In this document: piece by piece, positions 9,128 to 18,250 of the stretch
How the letters are laid out: each line of letters opens with the position of its first letter
Position numbering within the stretch: the first letter of the stretch is position 1
Source of the DNA: Bacteroidales bacterium
GTDB taxonomy: Bacteria; Bacteroidota; Bacteroidia; Bacteroidales; UBA932
Direction of reading: 5' to 3'
Length of the DNA stretch: 64,000 nucleotides
Assembly: GCA_017400135.1 (NCBI GenBank)
Contig: JAFPVJ010000012.1
Location: forward strand, 1 to 64,000
Translations under genes and position numbers: made by a program
Notes under the pieces: model-generated
Seen by the model: the letters and a program-made list of their open reading frames with translations, nothing else
What the model was told of the DNA's origin: nothing
The model's database searches: none

Positions 9128-9949
9128 ATGGCACAGAATCTTTTTGACATCAACGGCAAGGTCACCGTCATGACCGGCGCGTGCGGCGTGCTTGGCGCCA
9201 CCATCGTGAAATATTTCGCCGCCCAGGGCAGCAAGGTGGTCCTCCTGGACCTCGAGCGTGCCCGTGAGATCGGTGAAAGGATCGTCGCGGAGATCAAGGC
9301 CGATGGCGGCGAGGCGATGTTCCTCCCGACCAACGTCCTCGACGAAGCGGTCGTGGAGCAGAACTGCAAGGACATCGTCGCCAAATATGGCACGGTCGAC
9401 ATCCTGCTCAACGGCGCAGGCGGCAACATGGGTCCGGCCAACGTCGCTCCCGATCAGACCATCTTTGACATGGACCTGGACGCGACCCGCAAGGTGTTCG
9501 AACTCAACATTATCGGTGCGATCATCCCGACCAAGGTGTTCGCCAAGGTGATGGTGGCCAACAAGAAGGGCTCCATCGTGAACTTCTGCTCGATGTCTTC
9601 CTTCCGTCCGCTGACCCGCGTCGCGGGTTACGGCATGGCCAAGTCGGCCCTCGCCAGTTGGACGCAGTGGCTCGCCGGTGAGCTGGCGACCAAGTTCGGC
9701 CCCGGCCTGCGGGTCAACGCCATCGCCCCCGGCTTCCTTCTGACCAACCAGAACCGCACCCTGCTGACCAACCCCGACGGGTCGCTGACCGACCGCTCCC
9801 ACAAGATCATCGGCCACACCCCGTTCGGCCGTTTCCTGGAGCCCGACGAGCTCGTCGGCGCCCTGCATTACCTCGCTTCCGACGCGTCCAAGGGCGTGAC
9901 CGGCACCATCGAGGTGGTGGACGGCGGCTTCAACAGCTTCAGCATCTAG
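9128..9949 (+). CDS. SDR oxidoreductase, D-mannonate oxidoreductase type
   Basis: This 273-residue short-chain dehydrogenase has the cofactor loop TGACGVLG (16-23), LLNGAGGN in the NNAG position, and catalytic Tyr168/Lys172 (YGMAK). The long PGFLLTNQNRTLL segment and the C terminus VVDGGFNSFSI are typical of SDR-type D-mannonate oxidoreductases (fructuronate reductases), which interconvert D-fructuronate and D-mannonate in hexuronate catabolism. That assignment agrees with a KDG kinase ten kilobases away but is not proven by adjacency; other sugar-acid substrates are possible. It likely starts its own transcript and is followed after 21 nt by the FAD/Fe-S oxidoreductase. Confidence 0.75.
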   Translation: MAQNLFDINGKVTVMTGACGVLGATIVKYFAAQGSKVVLLDLERAREIGERIVAEIKADGGEAMFLPTNVLDEAVVEQNCKDIVAKYGTVDILLNGAGGNMGPANVAPDQTIFDMDLDATRKVFELNIIGAIIPTKVFAKVMVANKKGSIVNFCSMSSFRPLTRVAGYGMAKSALASWTQWLAGELATKFGPGLRVNAIAPGFLLTNQNRTLLTNPDGSLTDRSHKIIGHTPFGRFLEPDELVGALHYLASDASKGVTGTIEVVDGGFNSFSI

Positions 9950-9970
9950 CATCCGGAATCCATTCCACGG

Positions 9971-12900
9971 ATGAAGATCTTCTCTGACAGCCTTCACAAG
10001 ATCGCGTATGCGACGGATGCGAGCGCCTACCGGGAGATCCCGAAAGGTGTCGCGTATCCCGAGTCTGTGCAGGATATCCAGGAACTGATCGCGCTGGCGG
10101 CGCGGAAAGGGACGCACCTGATTCCGCGCGCCGGCGGGACGTCCATCGCCGGACAGGTGGTGGGCGACGGCATTGTCGTGGATGTCACGCGCCATTTCAA
10201 CCAAATCCTGGAGATCAATGCGGAGGAGAAATGGGTCCGCACGCAGCCCGGCGTCATCCGGGATGTGCTCAATGCCGCCCTCAAGCCGTACGGGCTGTTT
10301 TTCAGTCCGGAGACTTCGACGACGAGCCGCTGCTGCGTGGGCGGCATGTTCGGCAACAACTCCTGCGGCTCGCATTCGCTGATTTACGGGAGTACGCGGG
10401 ACCACGTGCTGGAAGCTACCGCCGTGCTGTCGGACGGCAGCGTGGAGGTGTTCAAGGAATACACGCTCTCGGAGCTGGAGGCGCGTTTCGGCGCCCGGTT
10501 CTGGGAGGGGGAGCCTCCGTCGCTGGCGGGGCGCATTTACGCGCAGCTGATCCGTTGGGCGGAGGACCCCGGGACTCGGCAGCTGATCGAAGAGCGTTTT
10601 CCGGACCGCAGCCTGCGGCGTCGGAACTGCGGCTATGCTATCGATGAAGCAATCGAAGAACCGATCAACCTCTGTAAGTTGCTGGCAGGGTCCGAGGGGA
10701 CGCTGGCGTTCATCACGGAGATCAAGCTGTCGCTGGATCCTCTGCCGCCGGCGGGAAAGATGGTGCTGTGTGCACACTGCGATACGCTGGAAAAGAGTTA
10801 TGAGGCGAATCTGGTGGCACTGCGACACAGTCCGGCGGCGGTCGAACTGATCGACGGCAAGATCCTGGATCTGGCACGGGCCAACCCGGGCGTGAGCCGC
10901 CTGATGAAGGTCGTCCAGGGGACGCCGGCGGCGTTGCTGGTGACCGAACTTTATGGCGATGACCTGGATGCGCGAGCCGACAAATTGGAGGCCGACTTGC
11001 GCGAGGCGGGTCTCGCGTATGCCTGCACCCGGGCCTACGGGGCCGAGGTCGGCACGGTATGGGAGCTGCGAAAGGCCGGCCTGGGCGTGCTGGGTGGCAT
11101 GAAGGGAGACGCGCGCCCGATGGGTGTGATCGAAGATACGGCCGTCGCGCCGGAGCGCCTGCCCGCGTATCTGCGGGACTTCGGCATAATCCTGGACGAA
11201 CTGGGCCTGGATTGCGTCTATTACGGCCACATCAGCACGGGCGAGCTGCACCTGCGCCCGATTCTCAACCTCAAGACCGTCGAGGGACGGCGCCTGTTCC
11301 GCGCGATTGCGGAGCGTACGGCCCTGCTGGTCCGCGACCACAAGGGAAGTCTGAGCGGGGAGCACGGTGACGGGCGCCTGCGGGGCGAATTCATTCCCCT
11401 GATGTATGGGGAGGAGGTGTATGAGATGATGCGCGCGCTGAAGCGCTGCTGGGATCCGGCGGGCGTGTTCAACATGCACAAGATCGTGGATACGCCGCCG
11501 ATGGACGAATTCCTGCGCGGAAGTGGGGTGGAAATCAATGCCGTGGAGGCGGAGCTTGCGTCCGACAAGACGTATTATAACTGGCGCGCCGTCTTCGACG
11601 AGTGCCATACGCCGGGGGTAAGTGGGGTACGGTCGAACGCCCACGCCCTGCTGTGCTCGGTGGAGCAGTGCAACGGCAGCGGCGACTGCCGCAAGTCGAA
11701 CGTGTCCGGAGGCACGATCTGTCCGGCGTACCGGGTCTCGGGGGACGAATTGCGCACGACCCGCGCTCGTTCGAACGTCATTCGGGAAATCTTGACCTGG
11801 GGATGGAACAGCCCTGTCTTCCGGGCCTCGGAGGCTTCGGGCGCTCGTTCGAGTGTCTTCGAGGCGCCCGAACTGGCGGAGGTCCTGGACAGCTGCCTGT
11901 CGTGCAAGGGCTGCCTCGGCGAATGTCCTTCGGGCGTCGATATGACGCGCCTGAAGGCGGAACTCCTGCAACAGAAATATGCCCGTCACGGGATGCCGCT
12001 GCGCTCCTGGGCAGTCGCGCGGATGGCCGACGTCGAGCGCCTGGGCTCCTGGGTGGCGCCGCTGTACAACTATTTCGCTTCTGCGAAATGGTCCTCCGCC
12101 CTGCTGAAATCAATCCTGAAATTCGCTCCCGCCCGCTCCATCCCGGCCCTTAGTCAAAAGACCATGAGTTCTTTGGTCCGACAGGAAGGCCGTCAGGCTT
12201 GCAAGCACGGGGGCGCCCTCAGCCGCAGCAGACAAGTTATCCGCGCAGCGGATGACGCAGGATGCGAGGATGGACGAAGCCCCCTGCTGCAAGCTGCGGC
12301 CGCCCGTCCTTCTCAGATAGTCTGGCTGTTTGCCGACGAGTTTACCAACTACCAGGAGGCCGAACTCGGCCTCACCTTCGCCCGCCTGCTGCGGGCATTG
12401 GGCTATGAAGTCGAGATTCCGCGCCATCGCGAAAGCGGCCGCGCCGCCATCTCCAAGGGCGACCTAAAACGCGCCCGCCGCATCGCCAAGGCCAACGTGG
12501 ACCTGCTCGCCGGCCTCGTCACGGAAGAAACGCCCCTGGTCGGCATCGAGCCCTCCTGCATCCTGAGCTTCCGCGACGAGTACCCCGATCTCGTTCTGCC
12601 CGAGATGCGCGACAAGGCCCGCGACCTGGGCCGCAACTGTCTGCTTTTCGATGAATTCCTGGCCCGCGAAATCGAAGCCGGGCGCATTTCATCTGAGGCG
12701 TTCCAAAGCGCTCAGGACGAAATCTGGCTCCACGGCCATTGTCATCAGAAGGCGCTGGTCGGCATCGACAAGTGCGCATCTGTCTTACGCACACTCCTGC
12801 CGGAGGCGGACCTGCACGTCATCCCGAGCGGCTGCTGCGGCATGGCCGGATCGTTCGGTTACGAGAAGGAGCATTACGAGACCTCTCTCGCTATCGGTGA

Positions 12901-13045
12901 GATGGTTCTATTCCCCGCCGTCCGCAAAGCAAAAGATGCGATTGTGCTCGCGCCCGGTACGTCTTGCCGGCAGCAGATCCTGGACGGCACCGGCGTCCGG
13001 GCCCTCCACCCCATCGAACTTCTTTACCGCCGTCTCAAGGCCTAA
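9971..13045 (+). CDS. Fused FAD-linked oxidase / Fe-S oxidoreductase
   Basis: This 1024-residue protein joins a GlcD/D-lactate-dehydrogenase-like half to a GlpC-like half. Residues about 15-220 form the FAD-binding PCMH domain, followed by the FAD-oxidase C-terminal domain with GEHGDGR (463-469). A Cys-rich stretch (CSVEQCNGSGDCRK onward) and CLSCKGCLGEC (Cys642, 645, 648, 652) bind 4Fe-4S clusters. The end carries a CCG domain (GCCG, 954-957). It probably oxidises a 2-hydroxy acid such as D-lactate or glycolate and passes electrons to the quinone pool at the membrane. Residues about 740-777, between the Fe-S and CCG parts, are an atypical insert encoded by an inverted-repeat element (12188-12301). 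The end overlaps the convergent aldehyde dehydrogenase gene by 11 nt. Confidence 0.85.
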   Translation: MKIFSDSLHKIAYATDASAYREIPKGVAYPESVQDIQELIALAARKGTHLIPRAGGTSIAGQVVGDGIVVDVTRHFNQILEINAEEKWVRTQPGVIRDVLNAALKPYGLFFSPETSTTSRCCVGGMFGNNSCGSHSLIYGSTRDHVLEATAVLSDGSVEVFKEYTLSELEARFGARFWEGEPPSLAGRIYAQLIRWAEDPGTRQLIEERFPDRSLRRRNCGYAIDEAIEEPINLCKLLAGSEGTLAFITEIKLSLDPLPPAGKMVLCAHCDTLEKSYEANLVALRHSPAAVELIDGKILDLARANPGVSRLMKVVQGTPAALLVTELYGDDLDARADKLEADLREAGLAYACTRAYGAEVGTVWELRKAGLGVLGGMKGDARPMGVIEDTAVAPERLPAYLRDFGIILDELGLDCVYYGHISTGELHLRPILNLKTVEGRRLFRAIAERTALLVRDHKGSLSGEHGDGRLRGEFIPLMYGEEVYEMMRALKRCWDPAGVFNMHKIVDTPPMDEFLRGSGVEINAVEAELASDKTYYNWRAVFDECHTPGVSGVRSNAHALLCSVEQCNGSGDCRKSNVSGGTICPAYRVSGDELRTTRARSNVIREILTWGWNSPVFRASEASGARSSVFEAPELAEVLDSCLSCKGCLGECPSGVDMTRLKAELLQQKYARHGMPLRSWAVARMADVERLGSWVAPLYNYFASAKWSSALLKSILKFAPARSIPALSQKTMSSLVRQEGRQACKHGGALSRSRQVIRAADDAGCEDGRSPLLQAAAARPSQIVWLFADEFTNYQEAELGLTFARLLRALGYEVEIPRHRESGRAAISKGDLKRARRIAKANVDLLAGLVTEETPLVGIEPSCILSFRDEYPDLVLPEMRDKARDLGRNCLLFDEFLAREIEAGRISSEAFQSAQDEIWLHGHCHQKALVGIDKCASVLRTLLPEADLHVIPSGCCGMAGSFGYEKEHYETSLAIGEMVLFPAVRKAKDAIVLAPGTSCRQQILDGTGVRALHPIELLYRRLKA
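12188..12301 (+). repeat. In-frame palindromic insert B4 (divergent)
   Basis: An imperfect inverted repeat (left arm from GGCCGTCAGGCTTGCAAG; right arm ending AAGCTGCGGCC) surrounds a second small hairpin (ATCCGC-GCA-GCGGAT). The internal string GCGAGGATGGACG is shared with the family B copies near 50.4 kb. It is read through in frame by the FAD/Fe-S oxidoreductase gene in a linker. The relation to family B is weaker than among the other copies. Confidence 0.5.
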
Positions 13046-14423
13046 GCATCCGCTGAACCAGCGAGAAGAACTTGTAGGGCATGTAGCGGAACTTCGGGTC
13101 AAGGCGGGTCGGGGTATTCAAGACCGCGCGCTCGTGGGTGAAAGCCAGGAAGCTGCGCTCTGAATGATAGGAACCCATCCCGGAATTCCCCACGCCGCCG
13201 AAAGGCAGCCGGGAATTGGCGACATGCATGATCGTGTCGTTGATGCAGGCGCCCCCAGACGTGGTGCGACCGATCAGCCGCCAGGCCTCCTTCGCCTTTC
13301 CGAAATAATAGAACGCGAGCGGCTTCTCGCGGGATGTCACGAAGGCCTGCACTTCATCCAAGTCCTTGAAAGTCAGCACCGGGAAGATGGGCCCGAAAAT
13401 TTCCTCCTGCATCACCGGTGCATCCGGAGACACGCTGTCCAGTAGCGTGGGCTCGATCCAGCGCCGCTCCCGGTCGCTGCGGCCGCCGCACAACACCACG
13501 CCGTCTTTCAGATAACTCAGGACCCGGTCGAAGGCCTTGTCGCGCACGAGGTGGACAAAGTGGGTGGAATGCTCGGTCCCGTCGGGGTAGAGGCCCGCAA
13601 GCTCCTGTTTGAAGGCTTCGACGAACGCATCCTTGATCTCCTCATGGAGGAACAGATAGTCCGGCGCGATGCAGGTCTGTCCGGCGTTGAGGCACTTGCC
13701 CCAGGCGATGCGCCGGGCAGCGATCCGCAGGTCGGCATCCTTGTCCACGATGCAGGGACTCTTGCCGCCGAGCTCCAGCACCAGGGGCGTCAGATACTGG
13801 GCCTGGGCCGCCATCACGACCTTCGCGAGCGCCGGGCTCCCGGTGAAGAAGACCAGGTCGAAACGCGTGTCGAAGAGATGCGCGTTGACGGTCCGGTCGC
13901 CCTGGACCACGGCGACATATTCCTCCGGGAAGGTGTCGGTGACCATCCGTTCCAGCGCCAGCGAGACGTGGGGGACGTAGGGCGAGGGTTTCAGCAGGGC
14001 CGTGCAGCCGGCGGCGATCGCACCGACCAGCGGACTGAGCAGCAGCTGGACGGGATAGTTCCACGGGGAAACGATGAGCGTGCAGCCCAGAGGCTCGCGC
14101 ACGACGTAGCTGGAAGAAGGCATCCCGGTCATCGGCGTCCGGACCCGGCGCTTCCGGGCCCAACGCCCGACATGCTTCAGGGCATCGGCGATTTCGCCGT
14201 AGATCAGGCCCATTTCGGTCATGAACGCTTCCTCGCGGGACTTGTGAAGATCCTCCCAGAGCGCATCGCAGAGCGGTTTCTCCCATTTTTTCAGACCGTC
14301 GCGGAAAGCTGTGAGCTGCCGTTTGCGCCAGGCGACGTCACGGGTGGCGCCACTCGCGAAAAAGGCCCGCTGCGCCTGTACGAGCGCCGTGATTCTGTCG
14401 GAAGGAGTATTCGTGATCTGCAT
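13035..14423 (-). CDS. Aldehyde dehydrogenase, class 3-like
   Basis: This 462-residue NAD(P)-dependent enzyme oxidises aldehydes to acids. The family core is complete: SPWNYP, LLKPSPY, FFTGSPALAK (cofactor loop), catalytic Glu in LELGGKSP and catalytic Cys in NAGQTCIAPDY, plus EEIFGPIFPV. Its length and C-terminal LPFGGVGNSGMGSYHSERSF match the class 3 (fatty/aromatic aldehyde) group that lacks an extra N-terminal extension. It converges on the FAD/Fe-S oxidoreductase gene with an 11-nt overlap, so it is not in that operon. Substrate cannot be told from the sequence. Confidence 0.9.
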   Translation of the reverse strand: MQITNTPSDRITALVQAQRAFFASGATRDVAWRKRQLTAFRDGLKKWEKPLCDALWEDLHKSREEAFMTEMGLIYGEIADALKHVGRWARKRRVRTPMTGMPSSSYVVREPLGCTLIVSPWNYPVQLLLSPLVGAIAAGCTALLKPSPYVPHVSLALERMVTDTFPEEYVAVVQGDRTVNAHLFDTRFDLVFFTGSPALAKVVMAAQAQYLTPLVLELGGKSPCIVDKDADLRIAARRIAWGKCLNAGQTCIAPDYLFLHEEIKDAFVEAFKQELAGLYPDGTEHSTHFVHLVRDKAFDRVLSYLKDGVVLCGGRSDRERRWIEPTLLDSVSPDAPVMQEEIFGPIFPVLTFKDLDEVQAFVTSREKPLAFYYFGKAKEAWRLIGRTTSGGACINDTIMHVANSRLPFGGVGNSGMGSYHSERSFLAFTHERAVLNTPTRLDPKFRYMPYKFFSLVQRMLRP

Positions 14424-14447
14424 GATTCAGGCGAGTGGCTTCTAAGT

Positions 14448-15353
14448 CTAGCCGTTGCACGAAAGTGAGTGGATCTCCTCTGCCGTCAGTCCGGTGTACT
14501 TGCTGATGAGCGAAACCTCCATCCCGTCCGCCAGCATCCGCCGGGCGGTCTCGAGACGCTCTTCGGAACGTCCCTCGGCTCTTCCTTCGGCAACCCCCTT
14601 GTTGTGCGCCGTGCGAAGGAAACTCTTCTGGTCGGTCTCGAACATGAAACGAGCCAAGTATTCTTCTTGAGTCAATTCGTCCATGGCAGCGAATTTAGAC
14701 AATTCGAAGAATTTCTCCAAATAGCTGCCCCGGTACTCTCCCGGCATCCGTTTCATCGCTCCGATGTGCTTGATGGTGTAGAGGATCCACTCTTCGGTAT
14801 CCTTGACTTCAGAGAGCGTCTTGGTCAGTTTCGGCAGTTCGACGGTGATATAATGGACGCTGTCGGTCAGCGGAACACCGCTCTTGTCGTTGAGGATCAT
14901 GTAGTGGTTGATCAGATGATCGTTCTCCTTGATGTTAGGAATGATGAAATCGGTGATCCCGATGACGTAGAGGGGTGTCAGCTTGTAACCGCTTTCCCCG
15001 ATCTGGAGGCGGTTGATGATGGGGAAGGAGGAGTAGAAGACCATCCGGTCGGTGAAGTCCTCCTGTTCTTTGATCTGCATCTCGATGATCAGGTCGCTCC
15101 CGTCATCGGTCTTGCATTTGACATCGATGACGGATCGCCGGGCATCGGGCCGGGGGCCGACCTGCTCCTGGGCAGTAAGTTCGACGGCGGCGATGTGTTT
15201 CTCGGGCAGGATAGCCTGCACGAGCCGGAGGAGGAGATCCTCGTTGCCGGGCGTGCCGAAAAGAAGTTTGAAAGCGTAATCGATCCGGGGGTCGACATAC
15301 ACGATGCCCTTTGAGCGGGCCAGCCGGAGGAGTTCGGAAGAAGTCTGTACCAT
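14448..15353 (-). CDS. Rpn/PD-(D/E)XK nuclease family transposase-like protein
   Basis: From the ATG at 15353 the protein has 301 residues. The N-terminal half carries the PDDEXK_2 core: PRIDYAFKLLFG, then Asp77, Glu91 and Gln93 in VIDVK...IIEMQ, which would bind metal for DNA cleavage. The C-terminal third holds the EGRAEGR linker and a small helical domain (MLADGMEVSLISKYTGLTAEEI) usual in this family. Members promote recA-independent recombination (Rpn) and occur in many scattered copies in Bacteroidota. A TTG at 15380 would add nine residues but falls inside the -7 box. No terminal inverted repeats are visible around it. Confidence 0.82.
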   Translation of the reverse strand: MVQTSSELLRLARSKGIVYVDPRIDYAFKLLFGTPGNEDLLLRLVQAILPEKHIAAVELTAQEQVGPRPDARRSVIDVKCKTDDGSDLIIEMQIKEQEDFTDRMVFYSSFPIINRLQIGESGYKLTPLYVIGITDFIIPNIKENDHLINHYMILNDKSGVPLTDSVHYITVELPKLTKTLSEVKDTEEWILYTIKHIGAMKRMPGEYRGSYLEKFFELSKFAAMDELTQEEYLARFMFETDQKSFLRTAHNKGVAEGRAEGRSEERLETARRMLADGMEVSLISKYTGLTAEEIHSLSCNG

Positions 15354-15377
15354 AGTTTTGACAGTTTTGTTTTGCGG

Positions 15378-15408
15378 CAAAACTAGGCGGAAACGACCGC
15401 TCCGTCAA
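15378..15408 (-). promoter_or_regulatory. Promoter of the Rpn gene
   Basis: On the minus strand a -33 TTG (15408-15406) and a -7 TAGTTTTG (15385-15378) are 20 nt apart. The ATG at 15353 is 24 nt further on, which settles the start codon. Confidence 0.65.
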
Positions 15409-15491
15409 GAGGGCAAGTGCAGGTTTTTATGTTTCTTTTGAAGAAATATAAGTTTCTTATAGAAATGTCGTGTTTTTTCTCTTGACCATAA

Positions 15492-15529
15492 AATAGTCCG
15501 GATAAGAGTGTCTTCCTATCCGGACTATT
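15492..15529. terminator. 13-bp perfect hairpin between genes
   Basis: AATAGTCCGGATA (15492-15504) and its exact complement (15517-15529) flank a 12-nt loop, about 25 nt after the stop of the leftward lipoprotein gene. The T tract is short, so termination is likely but may be incomplete. Confidence 0.6.
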
Positions 15530-15553
15530 ATTACTATTGGGTGCGGGATTGTT

Positions 15554-15928
15554 CTACTTGCTTTGGTAAACTTCACAACCTGCAGCACAGCCTCTCATTC
15601 CCAATGCCGAAATAGAAATGCTCCGTTCTGAACCGGAGAGATTCTCTTTAAGCTCCAGCTCTACTTGTTGGGGGTGATCCTGTGAAACGGATACTGTATA
15701 CCATGAGCCCGAAATTGAAATGGGTTTTCCTTCTGGAGGAAATTCATTGCCCACAGTTTTTTCATTCTCATAAATTGTGATAGTATAGATATCGTCTTTG
15801 GTGTTTAGGACGACTTTCTGCGCTTGATTATCAAAGCGATAAGTTGTTTTCTCAAAATAGGGGATACGATTGTCGCAACTTGTAATCAACAAAATTCCGA
15901 GCAGTAAGGAAAGCATTTTTGTTTTCAT
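15554..15928 (-). CDS. Small lipoprotein, predicted LytTR target
   Basis: This protein has about 124 residues from the ATG at 15928, with a lipoprotein signal ending ITSCDN. The rest is beta-rich (YTITIYENEKTVG, WYTVSVSQD, QVELELKE) and ends in a short Cys-containing tail (GCAAGCEVYQSK). The fold may be a small immunoglobulin-like or BACON-like domain; no confident family. A TTG 24 nt upstream is rejected because ATG gives a normal signal peptide. Upstream lies the double repeat at 16027-16062 at exactly the same distance from a -7 box as in front of the lipoprotein gene at 18365. It is therefore probably controlled by the neighbouring two-component system. Confidence 0.7.
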   Translation of the reverse strand: MKTKMLSLLLGILLITSCDNRIPYFEKTTYRFDNQAQKVVLNTKDDIYTITIYENEKTVGNEFPPEGKPISISGSWYTVSVSQDHPQQVELELKENLSGSERSISISALGMRGCAAGCEVYQSK

Positions 15929-16249
15929 GGTAGATTGAATTAAATAACTCAAAAAAACTCACATTTGTGAATATAAATCACGTGTTGCAAATAAAGGGCA
16001 AGGGCAATGAATTACAAAAAAAAACACCGCGAACCCGACATTTTTGACCGCGAACCTGACATGGGGAGACAATCCCGTCATGGAGGCGCACAGGAGTCTG
16101 CGTTTTATGGCCGTCTGTGGCTTTGTCGCGTGTCTGGTGGGCCGAAATCGGGGCGATGAGCACGGCAAGGCATCGCAAGAGACTTTCCTTGACCGTTCCC
16201 GGTGCGCCGTTCTGACGGAATCCCGTCTGGCGAGAGGGGAGGGCAGTCC
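15929..16249. other. Intergenic region with LytTR-type site
   Basis: This interval separates the small lipoprotein gene from the LytTR regulator gene. It contains the -7-like TTTATTTG (15995-15988, minus strand) and the double repeat at 16027-16062. I see nothing recognisable in 16063-16249 and no intrinsic terminator for a transcript passing through. Confidence 0.5.
16027..16062 (-). promoter_or_regulatory. Double-repeat operator, copy 1
   Basis: On the minus strand ATGTCAGGTTCGCGG (16062-16048) and ATGTCGGGTTCGCGG (16041-16027) repeat with a 21-nt period, two helical turns. The second repeat ends exactly 31 nt before TTTATTTG (15995-15988). The same layout is found at 18251-18325. Tandem sites on one helix face are what LytTR response regulators bind. 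Confidence 0.7.
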
Positions 16250-17071
16250 CTACACGATGAGTTGGAGGCGGCCGAGGAGACGTTTCTTGCTGTCGGCGGT
16301 GATGGTGAAGGAGACGGTGCCGTAGGGGGCCTTCAGATGGACCAAAGTATCGCGGCCGGGGCCCGGGGTGAGATGATCTACCTGGTCCAGGCGGAGGATC
16401 ACCTGGCGGCTGATCCGTTGGAAACGGTCCGGGTCAAGGCTTTCGGACAAGGCGCCCAGCGATCCCGGGTAGTCCGCCCATTCGCCGTTGCAGAAATACA
16501 CGCGCACGCCGCCCTCGTCCAATTCGGCGTAGCAGAGATCCTTCGTTTCCCGGACCACCTCGTCCTGCCCTTTGTGCAGCAGGATCCGGCTGCGGTATAC
16601 CGGCCGGCCTGCGCCCAGATCGGCATACACGCCGCCAAGAGCCGCAGTGACTTGGGAACCCGGCCATTCTGACAAAGGCTCCTGTGCCGACGCCGGATCC
16701 GAAGCCGCCCGCCGCCCCAGGATGCGCTCGCACTTCTCGAGCGCCCGGGTCAGAGCCTCCTCGCGATAGGGCTTGAGCAGATAGTCGATGCAGTTGTAGT
16801 CGAAGGCTTTCAAGGCATATTCGTCGTAGGCCGTCGTGAAGACAACCAGGGCCTCCGTGCGCACCCGCTCGAAGATGGCGAACGAGAGCCCGTCTTCCAG
16901 CCGGATGTCCGCAAAGATGAGGTCCAGTTCCGGATGGGCCTCCAGGGCCGGGAGGGATTCCACGATACTGCCCGTCCGGCCGAGGACGTCCCAGTCCGGG
17001 CGCAGGCGGGTCAGCAGCCGCTCCAGGGAACGGGCGGCCGACGCTTCATCTTCAATGATCCAGATCTTCAT
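16250..17071 (-). CDS. LytTR-family response regulator
   Basis: This 273-residue protein has a receiver domain (about 1-125) with acidic residues at 7-8, phospho-acceptor Asp55 in FADIRLEDG, and the TTAYDEYALKAFDYN segment typical of LytR/AlgR regulators. A linker leads to a LytTR DNA-binding domain (about 160-270: SRILLHKGQDEVV, YFCNGEWADYPGSL, FQRISRQVILRLDQVDHL). It is the partner of the kinase gene upstream, whose end it overlaps by 20 nt. LytTR proteins bind pairs of short direct repeats, and two such pairs flank this cassette (16027-16062 and 18251-18286). The expected targets are the two flanking lipoprotein units. Confidence 0.9.
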   Translation of the reverse strand: MKIWIIEDEASAARSLERLLTRLRPDWDVLGRTGSIVESLPALEAHPELDLIFADIRLEDGLSFAIFERVRTEALVVFTTAYDEYALKAFDYNCIDYLLKPYREEALTRALEKCERILGRRAASDPASAQEPLSEWPGSQVTAALGGVYADLGAGRPVYRSRILLHKGQDEVVRETKDLCYAELDEGGVRVYFCNGEWADYPGSLGALSESLDPDRFQRISRQVILRLDQVDHLTPGPGRDTLVHLKAPYGTVSFTITADSKKRLLGRLQLIV

Positions 17072-18161
17072 GGCTTTCGCTCTTTAGGAGGGGAAGGCTG
17101 ACGCAGAATTCCGTCCCGTCATCCACGACCTCAATGTCGCGGCCAGAGACGAGGCGATAACGGTCCCTCAGGGTCCGGAGGCCCGTGCCGGCCGAGGGGA
17201 CGGGAGAGACGAGGGGCAGGATGTTGTTGGACACCACGATCCGGTCGCCGTCGAGCCGGAGGCGGATCCGGAGGGCGTCTGCACGGCCGTGGCGGTTGTG
17301 CTTGAGGGCATTCGCGACCAGCGACTGAACGGCGACGGGACAAACCCAGCCGTCGGATGCGTCCAGCACCGGATCGATCTCGACGCTGACGCCGCCGTAG
17401 CGCTGACTCAGGTTGCGGGCGTAGTCCCGCACGAAGCACAATTCGTCCCGGAGCGGGACGAGCTCTTTGTCGGCATACAGGAGCAGATAACGGTAAGCGT
17501 CGGTCAGGTCCCCGAGAAAACGCCGCGCCTGGTCCGGGTCCTCTTCGATCAAGGAGTCGAGGGTGTTGAAACTGTTGAATACAAAATGGTTGTCGGTGCG
17601 CAGGGCCTGGTTCTGCACGCGAGAGCGCAGCAAAGACAATTCTTTCTCCTGTGCCTCCGATTCGGCCCTTAAGCGGGACTCTTCCTCATCGCGATAGCGG
17701 TTGATCAGGAAGGAGACAAGATACGCGGTAGTGAGGACGGACAAATCCACGTAATCCGTGAAAAGGATACGGAAGAACAGGCCTTCGTTCTCCGGGAAAA
17801 TGGCCTGGTACGCAGCAGCCATGCCCGTGGAAGCCAAGCCGTTGAGCACAGCCAGAATCATGACCTGCAAGATCAGCTTGCCCATCGTCTTTTCCGCATC
17901 CCAGAAAGCGGCCACGACCAGCCGGCTGTACAGCAGGGATATTTCCAGCAGCAGCGTGATCTCGACCACATGTTCCAGCAAATCCTGCCCGATCTCCAGC
18001 CACAGGGCCCGCCCGCTCAGCGAGCGGTACTCCGGCCAGTTGACCAGCGTCCACAGCACCCAGCTGAACAGAATGGCAATGAGCAGCAGCATCCCGTGCC
18101 GGAGCCGCTGCTCCCGCCGGGCTGTCTGGTATGTATCGAAGAGATGTACTTTGCGGACCAT
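17052..18161 (-). CDS. LytS/YehU-type sensor histidine kinase
   Basis: Starting at the ATG at 18161 the protein has 369 residues. About four membrane segments in the first 140 residues form the sensor. A short coiled coil follows, then the His_kinase domain with phospho-acceptor His192 in NHFVFNSFNTLDSL (the usual form is NPHFLFNSLN) and an HATPase_c region with VQSLVANALKHN and GTGLRTLRDRY. An upstream in-frame extension to 18284 runs through a -7 box and the repeat site, so it is not used. It phosphorylates the LytTR regulator encoded directly downstream. The signal is unknown. Confidence 0.85.
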   Translation of the reverse strand: MVRKVHLFDTYQTARREQRLRHGMLLLIAILFSWVLWTLVNWPEYRSLSGRALWLEIGQDLLEHVVEITLLLEISLLYSRLVVAAFWDAEKTMGKLILQVMILAVLNGLASTGMAAAYQAIFPENEGLFFRILFTDYVDLSVLTTAYLVSFLINRYRDEEESRLRAESEAQEKELSLLRSRVQNQALRTDNHFVFNSFNTLDSLIEEDPDQARRFLGDLTDAYRYLLLYADKELVPLRDELCFVRDYARNLSQRYGGVSVEIDPVLDASDGWVCPVAVQSLVANALKHNRHGRADALRIRLRLDGDRIVVSNNILPLVSPVPSAGTGLRTLRDRYRLVSGRDIEVVDDGTEFCVSLPLLKSESHEDLDH

Positions 18162-18185
18162 AAGCCTTCCATAGTCTCTGTGCCA

Positions 18186-18193
18186 CAAAGATA
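18186..18193 (-). promoter_or_regulatory. -7 element TATCTTTG of the two-component operon
   Basis: TATCTTTG on the minus strand (18193-18186) matches TAnnTTTG and ends 24 nt before the kinase ATG at 18161. I do not see a convincing -33 box. Confidence 0.5.
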
Positions 18194-18250
18194 CGAAAAA
18201 TAAACCATCGAAGGCTTTGAATGACTCTGCCATCTCCAAAGAAACGGCAA

